Assembly (NCBI GenBank): GCA_963829355.1 | Contig: CAWHHZ010000012.1 | Location: 113,670 to 177,669, forward strand | DNA from: CAWHHZ01 sp963829355 | Lineage (GTDB): Bacteria; Acidobacteriota; Thermoanaerobaculia; Gp7-AA8; JAHWKK01 | DNA length: 64,000 nucleotides | Direction of reading: 5' to 3' | Shown: in pieces, positions 47,478 to 55,784 of the stretch | Numbering within the stretch: position 1 is the first letter of the stretch | Layout of the letters: each line of letters begins with the position of its first letter | Position numbers and translations under genes: made by a program | Notes under the pieces: generated by a model | The model's database searches: none | What the model was told of the DNA's origin: nothing | Seen by the model: only the letters and a program-made list of their open reading frames with translations

Positions 47478-48855
47478 CTTGAGGACCAGAGTCTCCGAGA
47501 TCCAGCGAAGCCTGCCACTGGTACATGTCCTCGACCTGCCAGTGATACGTGCGAGTGAGCACCAGCGCAATCAATATGACGAGCGCGAGGCGGAGTAGCG
47601 CGCCGCGCCGATCGGTGGCTGAACCGTCGATGAGCGATGCAACCGCGAGAGCGGCGAGAATGGCGACGGCAGGAACGAGAGCGTTCCGCTGGCGGCTCGT
47701 GACGTAGAACGCGACGAGAATCGAGATGTACGACGCCGAGTAGAGGGAGAGCGCGACGACAGCGGACTCTCTGAATCGGTCCAGCAGAGCGATCACGGCG
47801 AAACCGAACAGCAGGCCGAGAGGAATCCAGAGTACTGACGCACTCGCGGCATCCCGGTCGTTCATTGTGCTCAAATCCCATGCATCGTAACTGTGGAAGG
47901 AGAAGAACAGCTTCTCGAGAGCGAGCTCTGCCGCCTCCATCGGAAAGGCGCGGATGTGGTCCACTGCCTTGCCTGTCCAGAACTGATTCGAAAGCTCCGG
48001 CGACGATGGTTGTCCCGTGATTCGAGCGGCAACGAGGCGGTAGGCGAGGTGAAGTGGATCGGGCGCATCGATTCCGGTCCTGACGTCGCTGACGATGAGC
48101 GGCTCAGTGAGCGCGTACCCTGACGTATAGGGATTCCACCCTTCGTAGAAGACGGTGCCGGGATTCATGATCGACGCGTGCCCTGTCATGCTGAGCGTCA
48201 GCAGCAGAGCGCCCAGAACGGGAGCGGCCATGCCGGCGAAGTAGGCGAGAATGCGCCGGACGGCGTGAGGCTGTTCGTGTCGCGTCATCCAGAGAGCGGC
48301 GCTTCCTGCCACAGCGGCGGCAGGAAGCGCGACCATCCGAGCGGTCGCCGAAAGCCCGAAGAGGAGCCCTGAGACGACTGCGCTCCTCGTGGTGCGCCCA
48401 CGGCCGAGCAGGAAGAAGAGCGCGGCCGTGTTCAGGAAAACGATCAGTGACTCCGGCTCCAGCTCGGTCGCGTTGACGAAGAGCGCATGATTGAGGATCA
48501 CTGCAACGGTGGCGACGACAGCCGCCACCCGCCCCCCGAGCCGGAGCGCGATCGTACCGGCGAGAAAGCTCGTCACGCCGTTCAACACGATCTGCACAAT
48601 ACGGACAGCGATCGGAGAGAGGCCAATCGCCTGGGCCGCGGTCACGAACCAGAGGTAGAGAGGGCTCACGTCGTTGAGGCGCGCCGAGCTGATCTTCCCG
48701 GCTGCGAGCTCCTCGGCCAGCGTCCAGTACTTCAGAAAGATTCGGGGGTCGTCGAATCGGGTCAGGATGATGATCTGAACGACCACGGCGGTCGAAATCG
48801 CCCCGAGGAGGATGAGCCGAACGCGACGGTGATCTGGTCCCGGGTGATCAATCAC
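47464..48855 (-). CDS. Membrane glycosyltransferase (GT39/ArnT-like)
   Basis: A 463-residue multi-pass protein. About ten hydrophobic helices include RLILLGAISTAVVVQIIILTRF (first helix), AVVATVAVILNHALFVNATELEPESLIVFLNT and LVPAVAILAALAVASLI. The early acidic residues and the ATELEPES loop fit the layout of polyprenyl-phosphate-sugar transferases (GT-C fold: PMT, ArnT and relatives), which transfer sugars in the periplasm. A large loop (about 260-330) carries no recognised motif. The GTG at 48855 is the chosen start. No other glycan gene is close, so the acceptor is unknown. Confidence 0.75.
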   Translation of the reverse strand: MIDHPGPDHRRVRLILLGAISTAVVVQIIILTRFDDPRIFLKYWTLAEELAAGKISSARLNDVSPLYLWFVTAAQAIGLSPIAVRIVQIVLNGVTSFLAGTIALRLGGRVAAVVATVAVILNHALFVNATELEPESLIVFLNTAALFFLLGRGRTTRSAVVSGLLFGLSATARMVALPAAAVAGSAALWMTRHEQPHAVRRILAYFAGMAAPVLGALLLTLSMTGHASIMNPGTVFYEGWNPYTSGYALTEPLIVSDVRTGIDAPDPLHLAYRLVAARITGQPSSPELSNQFWTGKAVDHIRAFPMEAAELALEKLFFSFHSYDAWDLSTMNDRDAASASVLWIPLGLLFGFAVIALLDRFRESAVVALSLYSASYISILVAFYVTSRQRNALVPAVAILAALAVASLIDGSATDRRGALLRLALVILIALVLTRTYHWQVEDMYQWQASLDLGDSGPQDEEG

Positions 48856-49187
48856 GCCGCAGAGTATATTCCGGAGCTTCCGGCGTCTCGCTGACGATCT
48901 TGCTTCGAGGCGGATCAGAAGGGACTGTCGTCACGCGTCATTCTGGCTGGCGCCAGGAAACCACTCGGTATGCCGGTCCCCTTGGCGGCCGAAGTCGGTG
49001 ACTCGCTTTCCTCGAAGGTACGCAATGTACCCATGTACACCGGCCCGTATTGCGCGCCCGCAGAAATCGGTGGACCTCTGTCGGCACGGCACCTCGAAGA
49101 GATCCGTGAGGTGAGGAGAATCGGTGCGAGCACCTGGCTTGCCGCTTTGTATTCCTCCCTCGAGCAAGCATCCGTTACAATCACAGT
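48856..49187. other. Intergenic region before the redox operon
   Basis: No gene is recognised. A TACAAT hexamer at 49176-49181 sits only seven bases before ATG 49188, which would suit a -10 element for a leaderless message, but no good -35 hexamer is found at the usual distance. No Shine-Dalgarno sequence precedes the ATG. Confidence 0.35.
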
Positions 49188-50178
49188 ATGAATCCAATTT
49201 TGATGGGCTCCCTCAGCCGGTTTCCGGCTGTGGAGGTCGTGAGCTTCATCGCTGAGAGTTCCATGAGCGGACTCCTGACGATCGAAGCGGGAGGCGGCTA
49301 CCGCATACTTGTTCGAGAACGGTCGGATCACGGCGGCTGCATTCGAGAGTGCAGGACCTGATTCGACCGCCGCGGAGCTGGTCGTCCGCGCGATGCTGCA
49401 GGAGAATGGAGGCTTCGCACTCTACGACGCCAAAGGGGTAGAGGAAGGGCGTGTCAATCTCGATGCGAAGCCGCTGGTGGACCAGGCACGACGGCGAATC
49501 GCGTCAAGTGAGGAGTTCAACTCGAGCTGGGTCTTCATGCTGGCGCGTGATCTCGAAACAAACGAGATGTTTTCTGCCCGCGAGGTGCGAGTGCTGTGCG
49601 AGACGAACGGACGGGTGCCTGCTAGTGAGGTCATCGACCGTTGCGGATTCTCGAGCGGTGTGGCACGACAGGTGATCGGTTCGCTCGTCAGAAGAGGATG
49701 GTTGATTTCACGAGAGGGGTCGAAGGCAGTAGAGATTCCCGCGCCTCCCGCTTCCGCGCCGAAGCCGGCTCCGGCCGACGAGGAGGACGAGGGTAGGACG
49801 AATCCGGGAGTACAACCTCCTGAGCCACTTGCTGCGAACTCGGCGCGAGGTCGCGTCGCCTGTTTCACACTCGACGACACGAACAGCATGGCCTACCCGC
49901 TGTTCGACGATGTACAGACGATCGGGCGCGGTCCGGAGAACTCGATCGTGATCGACGACAGAAGCGTATCGTCATCTCATGCGCGCCTGGTATCGACCCC
50001 TGAGGGGCACCGCCTCGAAGACCTCGGTTCGAGCAACGGGACCTTCGTCAACGGGAAACGCATCGAGTCGGTCGTGCTCCACGACAAGGACCGGATCCGG
50101 CTCGGAAAAATGTTCATGGTCTACATGATCCCGGATGAGCTGTCGGACGGCGAGGTTGGAGAAGAGGAAGCATCGTGA
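49188..50178 (+). CDS. DUF4388/PatA-like N-terminus with C-terminal FHA domain, one frameshift
   Basis: About 329 residues after one extra base near 49311 is skipped. The first frame encodes MGSLSRFPAVEVVSFIAESSMSGLLTIEAGGGYRI and the next frame continues FENGRITAAAFESAGPDSTAAELV, which together form the DUF4388-type beta-alpha domain common in polarity and gliding regulators. A middle helical region resembles a winged helix (EVIDRCGFSSGVARQVIGSLVRRGWL). The C-terminal 90 residues are an FHA domain: TIGRGPENSIVIDDRSVSSSHARL with the phosphothreonine-binding R, S and SSNGTFVNG loop. It heads the redox operon and overlaps the next gene by four bases. It probably senses Thr-phosphorylation. Confidence 0.82.
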
Positions 50179-52559
50179 ACGACGTCGACATCGTGATTGT
50201 CGGATCGGGTCCTGCGGGACTGAGCGCTGCATCTCACGCACGAGACAGCGGCCTCTCGTACATCGTTCTCGAGCGCGCCCCGCACATCGCGGATACGATC
50301 CAGTCGTACCAGGCGCGCAAGTATGTCATGGCCGAACCGATGATGATTCCCGGCCGCGGACGGCTGCCGTTCGAAGCAGGATCGCGTGAATCGATCCTCG
50401 GAGCATGGGAATCACATTGCGCGGAGAGCTCTCTCGCGATCGAGCATGATCAGGAGGTTACCGGGATCGAGCGCGGCAGCGACGGCAGGTTCACCGTCAG
50501 CACGAAGGCGGGGAAGAGCTGGACCGGATCGAACGTGATCCTCGCGGTCGGGACGCAGGGATCGTTGCGAAAACCGAACGTCGAAGGCGAGGATCTCCCG
50601 CACGTCTTCTATCGGCTGGCCGATCCTTCCGAGCACGCCGGAAAGGACATTCTCGTTGTCGGGGCCGGCGATTCAGCCCTCGAGATCGCCCTCGCTCTCG
50701 CAGATGAGAACAGGGTGAGCCTGATCGTGCGGTCTCCGGAGATCGTCCGCGCGAAAGACAGCCTCACACGCGATGCACTCGGCCGGGAAGCAAACGGTCT
50801 GATGTCTATCTACTACAGCGCGACACTGCATCGGATCGAAGAGAGCGCTGTCGATCTCGACGTTCGCGGCGAAATCGTTCGCGTTCCCGCCGACCTGCTC
50901 TTTCTGAAGCTCGGCGCCGTACCGCCGAGGAAGTTTTTCGAGTCGATCGGGATCGCGTATGGCGGAACGAGCCGTGACGCGCAGCCGGTACTTTCCCAGA
51001 ACTACGAGACGACTGTCCCGGGTCTGTATCTGATCGGAGCCGCGAGTGGCCGTGACCTGATCAAGCTCGGCATGAACCAGGGTTGGGAGGTCGTCGAGCA
51101 TATCCTGGGGAACGAAGTAGAGCCCGCCGATGAAGCCGTCCTTCGTGAGAAGCTTCCCTTTGGCAGCGGCACGGTTCATGAGCGGATCGTGCAGCTTCAG
51201 GAGCGAGTTCCGCTCTTCGGAGCAGCGAGCGCCGAGCAGATTCGAGAGATGCTGCTGGCAGCCTCGCTCAAAGAATTCGCAGTCGGCGATGTGATCATCC
51301 GTCAGAACGACTACACGAACGAGTTCATGATCATCGCCGAGGGGCGAGTCGAGGTGAAGGTCCGAAGCGAGGAAGGGGTGGAGCGTACGGTCGCCGAGCT
51401 CACGGCGGGCAACTTCTTCGGTGAGATGAGTCTGATCTCGGGGCGGCGGCGCAGCGCGACGGTGGAAGCAAAAGAGCCGACCTTCGTCATCGAGATTCCG
51501 CGGAAGGCTATGCTGAAGCTGATCCGAATCGCTCCGAACGTGCAGGAGCTCGTCGACAGCGCATTTCTTCTCCGCGCGATTCAGGGTTACCTCTTTCCAA
51601 ACGTCTCGACGGCACAACTCGGCGCGCTGGTAGGCCACGCCGAAATGCTGCGGCTGCCGAAGGATCATGTTGTGTTCGAGGAAGGCGATGCGGGCGACGC
51701 GTTCTACTTCATTCGCAACGGGATGGTGAAGATCACCCGCGCCTCGGGAGACAGGGACATCGTTCTTTCGTATCTGGTGGCGGGCAACTTTTTCGGTGAG
51801 ACGGCACTTCTTTCGGAGATCCCACGCACGGCAACGGTCTCGACCATCTTTCCCTCTGATCTGATCCGACTGTCGAAAGAAGATTTCGAATCATTCCTCC
51901 GCGCCAACCCGTCACTGCGTGAGATGCCGATGGAGAAGCTCGAGGAGCGGCGGGTCAACGCCCTGATCGCCGACGCGACGCCCGGATCGGGCAACATCCT
52001 GAGCGATCTGATCCGCGAAGAAGTCGTGATGGGGACTGACACGCTCGTGATCGACGAGCACAGGTGCGTCCGCTGCAACAACTGCGTTAGTGCCTGCGAA
52101 GGAGTGCACGAGGACGGACAGTCGCGGCTCTCACTCACCGGCATCCGGATGTACAACATCCTCGCCCCGAACTCCTGCTGGCAGTGCGAGAACCCGCTCT
52201 GCATGCTCGACTGCCCGCCCGATGCGATCGCGCGCGATCGGCGCGGAGAGGTCTACATCAAGAGCAACTGCATCGGTTGCGGCAACTGCGAGTCGAACTG
52301 TCCGTACGGAAACGTTTTCATGGTCCATCCGGAACCGAAATGGGACCCGTTCTCGTGGCTCGTATCGCTCTTCCGCGGGAAGGGGTCGGGCGACGACGTA
52401 ATCGACCGGACCGTGGCGGTGAAATGCGATCTCTGCCGTGGCATCAAGGGCGGACCAGCGTGTGTCCGAAGCTGCCCGACCGGTGCCGCGCTTCGCCTGG
52501 ATCCGAGCGAGTACCGCGAGACGCTCGAGGAAATCGTGATCACGCGAGGAGGGCGATAG
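50175..52559 (+). CDS. Flavoprotein / double cNMP-binding / four-cluster ferredoxin fusion
   Basis: A 794-residue cytoplasmic protein starting at GTG 50175 within the previous stop. Residues 1-320 are a TrxR/YpdA-like two-Rossmann flavoprotein (FAD motif GSGPAG at 10-15; NAD(P) motif VVGAGDSALE near 160-170) that lacks the CxxC dithiol. Two cyclic-nucleotide-binding domains follow (about 350-460 and 476-580), each with a phosphate-binding cassette (FFGEMSLISGRRRSATV; FFGETALLSEIPRTATV). The C-terminus (about 630-780) has four [4Fe-4S] cysteine groups in DmsB/NrfC order (CVRCNNC, CWQCENPLC, CIGCGNC, CDLCRGIKGGPAC). I infer NAD(P)H oxidation feeding Fe-S clusters under cAMP/cGMP control. Its stop abuts the haem b gene. 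Confidence 0.93.
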   Translation: MNDVDIVIVGSGPAGLSAASHARDSGLSYIVLERAPHIADTIQSYQARKYVMAEPMMIPGRGRLPFEAGSRESILGAWESHCAESSLAIEHDQEVTGIERGSDGRFTVSTKAGKSWTGSNVILAVGTQGSLRKPNVEGEDLPHVFYRLADPSEHAGKDILVVGAGDSALEIALALADENRVSLIVRSPEIVRAKDSLTRDALGREANGLMSIYYSATLHRIEESAVDLDVRGEIVRVPADLLFLKLGAVPPRKFFESIGIAYGGTSRDAQPVLSQNYETTVPGLYLIGAASGRDLIKLGMNQGWEVVEHILGNEVEPADEAVLREKLPFGSGTVHERIVQLQERVPLFGAASAEQIREMLLAASLKEFAVGDVIIRQNDYTNEFMIIAEGRVEVKVRSEEGVERTVAELTAGNFFGEMSLISGRRRSATVEAKEPTFVIEIPRKAMLKLIRIAPNVQELVDSAFLLRAIQGYLFPNVSTAQLGALVGHAEMLRLPKDHVVFEEGDAGDAFYFIRNGMVKITRASGDRDIVLSYLVAGNFFGETALLSEIPRTATVSTIFPSDLIRLSKEDFESFLRANPSLREMPMEKLEERRVNALIADATPGSGNILSDLIREEVVMGTDTLVIDEHRCVRCNNCVSACEGVHEDGQSRLSLTGIRMYNILAPNSCWQCENPLCMLDCPPDAIARDRRGEVYIKSNCIGCGNCESNCPYGNVFMVHPEPKWDPFSWLVSLFRGKGSGDDVIDRTVAVKCDLCRGIKGGPACVRSCPTGAALRLDPSEYRETLEEIVITRGGR

Positions 52560-53399
52560 ATGCCCGTGAAGCGATCAGGCCGGCGGTGGAGAATCATCAG
52601 CGGCGTTCTGCTCGTGATCCTCATTGCCTCCTACGTCTGGTACGAGCGAACCGAGGGTTACACCCATGGGGGTTCGCCGGCCGGGCTGATTTACGGGACC
52701 GCGGCACTCGTCATGATCGGGCTTCTCCTCTATTACGGGATCCGAAAGCGATCGTACCGCAGCAGATGGGGAACGATGGAGGGATGGATGCAGTCCCACA
52801 TCTATCTCGGGATCTTTACGTTCCTGCTGATCCTCGCACACACCGGATTCCGCTTTCAGGACCAGGTGGCGGTGGCATTGATGATCATCGTGACGATCGT
52901 CGTGGTCAGCGGTGTGGTGGGAGCACTGCTCTACAAGACGGTCCCTCGGGCTCTCACGCAGGTGGATGCAAATCTGACGACGACAGAGCTCTCGGACGAG
53001 ATGAACAAGCTCAGCCGGTCAATGGCGAGAATTGCATCCGAGAAGTCGGCGCCGTTCCAGAAGATCTACATCACTCTGATCAGGGAGGCGATCCCGGCCC
53101 CACTGGCCGGATGGCGGCTGTTGCTGCGGCCCGACGTCAAACGGGCGGTCGGAGGGCGCTCCGACGACTGGGCTCCGATGCTCGGCCTCGTTCCGTCGGA
53201 GGAGCAGAGGGACCTGCGCCAGTTGCTGGTCCTGTCGCGCCAGCAGAAGGAACTGCATCTGAGGCTTGCCGCACAGCAGAAGTACAGGAACCTGCTCGAT
53301 TCGTGGCTCTACATTCACCTGCCGCTATCGGTGGCGATGATCGTTCTGATCGTCGCGCATCTCTGGGGCGTGTTCTACTACGGCGAGCTGCCGTTCTGA
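52560..53399 (+). CDS. Di-haem b-type membrane protein
   Basis: A 279-residue integral protein with about five hydrophobic segments. Two of them carry histidine pairs spaced 14 apart: H80/H94 in SHIYLGIFTFLLILAH and H253/H267 in HLPLSVAMIVLIVAH. This HX13H spacing in two helices is the standard bis-histidine arrangement for two stacked haem b groups, so the protein should carry electrons across the inner membrane. A long soluble loop (about 140-240, RRSxx-type basic/acidic, no cysteine) lies between the helix pairs. It starts at the base after the stop of the Fe-S fusion gene and ends ten bases before the decahaem gene, which supports a membrane link between them. The family name is not known to me. 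Confidence 0.82.
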   Translation: MPVKRSGRRWRIISGVLLVILIASYVWYERTEGYTHGGSPAGLIYGTAALVMIGLLLYYGIRKRSYRSRWGTMEGWMQSHIYLGIFTFLLILAHTGFRFQDQVAVALMIIVTIVVVSGVVGALLYKTVPRALTQVDANLTTTELSDEMNKLSRSMARIASEKSAPFQKIYITLIREAIPAPLAGWRLLLRPDVKRAVGGRSDDWAPMLGLVPSEEQRDLRQLLVLSRQQKELHLRLAAQQKYRNLLDSWLYIHLPLSVAMIVLIVAHLWGVFYYGELPF

Positions 53400-53408
53400 G
53401 GAGGGTCG

Positions 53409-55784
53409 TTGAGCTTTCTTCTGCAGAGAATGGACGGCCGTAAGACTTCGCTGCTCGAGGTCAAGTCCTCCCGGCTCAGGATCGGCCGTGGAACCGATGC
53501 ACAGCTCCGCTCCGACAACGCCGCGGTTGCGCTGGAACATGCCGTCATCGAGGAGAGAGCGGGAATCGGCTACGAGCTTTCCGATCTCGGCAGCATCACG
53601 GGAACCTACGTCAACGGCCGGCCGACGGAGATACGGCTGCTCGCCGCCGGAGATACCATCGAGATCGGCGATTTGATCCTGACCGTTCAGGTCGCTGATC
53701 CGGAAAGACCACTCTTCGTTCGAGTTCAACAGATCCGCGAGGACGAGGACGACGCCCCGGTCGAGCAGGTACAGCAGGAGGAGCAGACGTTCACCGTCGG
53801 CACTGCGATGCGTGCGCCGTCCGTCGACTTCTCCCGAGCCTATCGTCTTCGGCAGGGGCTTCTTTCGAAGCGGAGCCTGACGATCTCTCTGCTCGTGATC
53901 ATGGCCGTCGGTGTCGCGGCATTTACCATCGGCGAAGGCAGCGTCGTCTACCAGCCGGGACCTCTTTCGGTTGCACATGCAACTGCGACGAAACCGAATG
54001 GAGGCCGGGTGATCCCGGCGCACGATTGCCGTCTGTGCCATGAGCCGTTCGGTGGCGCGAGCAACGCCAGGTGCAATGACTGTCACCGTCAGTTGTTCCA
54101 CCAGGCGTCACGGACGGAAGTCGGACCATGCATCGACTGTCATGCCGAACATCGCCAGATTCCGCAACTCTCGGCCGTGCAGGAGCAGGAATGCATCCGC
54201 TGTCACGCCCGGCTCGAGGGCGGTGCCGTGACCGTGGCGAGAACGATCACGGGATTTGAGCGCGATCATCCTCAGTTCAATATCGTTCTGGCCGATGAGC
54301 AGCGGGTGCCGGTGCGCTCGGAGGTCACTGCGGCCGCAGACAACATGGCTCTCAAGTTCAGCCATGATTGCCATATGTTCGGCGACTGCAATGTCCGGCC
54401 GCCGTCCGCGACCGATCCGCGACGGGTGAAGATCGATCTCGAGTGCGTTTCGTGTCATTCGTTCGACGAAGAAACCGGCGCCGCTCTGGCGGTTGAGTTC
54501 GATCGCACATGTGCGGGCTGCCATCCCCTGACCTTCGACAACCGGTTCGCTCCAGTGCCACACGGGGTGACGCTCGAGGCTGTCGCCGGGGTGATCGCGA
54601 ACGCGTACGCGGGAAACGATGATCTTCTGACGCGATCCCCGGAGGAGATCAGCCGGATCTTCGCGAGCGGAAAGGGGAGGACGACACAGACGGGAGCTCT
54701 CATCGTCCGCAACGCGCAGCGGGTGATGCGGGTTCGTTGCGAACAGTGCCACCTCCTCGCCCCGGGGGGACGCCAGATCATGCCGGTCGGGACACGAAAT
54801 CATTCCTGGTTCGGCGGCATGAAGAGGTTTGATCACAACAGACACCTCGACGGTGCGCTGGGGCTCGATTGCGTCGATTGTCACAAGGGGGCCGAGCACA
54901 GCCGTTCAGCGGCGACGCTCTCGCTTCCCGGGGTCGAGGACTGTTCCGGCTGCCATCGCGCCAGCGATAAATTCAACGCCGGACTCGGAACCTGCACCAC
55001 GTGTCACTTCTATCATGAGGCCACCGAGCGGCTCGGACCGGGCTGGACCGCACGCGCCAGCCTGACGGGCGCCGTCGGGTCAGCGGCCGTGGCCGGCACG
55101 GCTGCGGCAGGCGACAAACAAGGAGGAGGTTGGGTGTTTTTCATCGGAGCGATCTGGACCATGCTGACGATCGGTGGCGTCATCGTCATCGCGCTCGTCA
55201 TTGTTGCAGCGATCGCAGCGTTCACGGCCGCGAGACGGGAGCGTCGTGAGACAGGAAGAGCGTTGTCCGAGCTCACAACGGATCAGCCACCAGCTCGCCG
55301 GGCGCCCCCCAAGACTGCACCCGAGGCGCCGGCGCCACCTCGCGATCCGCAACCGGTAAAACCTGCTCCGGTCCCGGCCCCTGAACCCGCTGCGGAGGCG
55401 CCGGAGCCGGAAAAGACGGTGGCGGTACCGCTCGCCGGTAGCGCGGAAGAGACGAAGATTGCAGGCGGAACGATGATGATCGAGTGGCACGGCTCGCTCA
55501 TCGGGCTCTCTGGCCCACTCGAAGGAAAGCGCCTGCCCGTCAGCAGCGGTGATGGGTTCTTCATCGGACGAGACAAGGCGGTGTCGCAGGTCGTCGTAGA
55601 CGACAACCGTGTCTCGAGGCGTCACGTCTGGATCGGGGTGGAGGGCGAGGACGTCGTCGCCGTCGATCAAGGTTCGACCAATGGCACATTCGTCAATGGC
55701 GAGAGGATCGAGAGAAGGATCCTTGCCGAGGGTGATATCCTGACAATATCCGATCAAGTGGTATCTCTGAAGTATGAATCGTGA
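53409..55784 (+). CDS. FHA-TM-decahaem cytochrome-TM-FHA protein
   Basis: A 791-residue protein from a TTG with GAGGAGGG upstream. Residues 1-100 form an FHA domain (LRIGRGTDAQLRSDNAAVALEHAVI...GSITGTYVNG). A membrane helix (about 156-175) leads to a periplasmic region (about 200-530) with ten CxxCH haem sites: CRLCH, CNDCH, CIDCH, CIRCH, CVSCH, CAGCH, CEQCH, CVDCH, CSGCH, CTTCH. A second helix (about 576-607) returns to a Pro/Ala-rich linker and a second FHA domain (about 691-790, FFIGRDKAVSQVVVDDNRVSRRHVWI...GSTNGTFVNG). Both FHA domains keep the conserved R, S and N and should face the cytoplasm. It probably takes electrons from the haem b protein, with docking set by phosphothreonine. Confidence 0.93.
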   Translation: MSFLLQRMDGRKTSLLEVKSSRLRIGRGTDAQLRSDNAAVALEHAVIEERAGIGYELSDLGSITGTYVNGRPTEIRLLAAGDTIEIGDLILTVQVADPERPLFVRVQQIREDEDDAPVEQVQQEEQTFTVGTAMRAPSVDFSRAYRLRQGLLSKRSLTISLLVIMAVGVAAFTIGEGSVVYQPGPLSVAHATATKPNGGRVIPAHDCRLCHEPFGGASNARCNDCHRQLFHQASRTEVGPCIDCHAEHRQIPQLSAVQEQECIRCHARLEGGAVTVARTITGFERDHPQFNIVLADEQRVPVRSEVTAAADNMALKFSHDCHMFGDCNVRPPSATDPRRVKIDLECVSCHSFDEETGAALAVEFDRTCAGCHPLTFDNRFAPVPHGVTLEAVAGVIANAYAGNDDLLTRSPEEISRIFASGKGRTTQTGALIVRNAQRVMRVRCEQCHLLAPGGRQIMPVGTRNHSWFGGMKRFDHNRHLDGALGLDCVDCHKGAEHSRSAATLSLPGVEDCSGCHRASDKFNAGLGTCTTCHFYHEATERLGPGWTARASLTGAVGSAAVAGTAAAGDKQGGGWVFFIGAIWTMLTIGGVIVIALVIVAAIAAFTAARRERRETGRALSELTTDQPPARRAPPKTAPEAPAPPRDPQPVKPAPVPAPEPAAEAPEPEKTVAVPLAGSAEETKIAGGTMMIEWHGSLIGLSGPLEGKRLPVSSGDGFFIGRDKAVSQVVVDDNRVSRRHVWIGVEGEDVVAVDQGSTNGTFVNGERIERRILAEGDILTISDQVVSLKYES

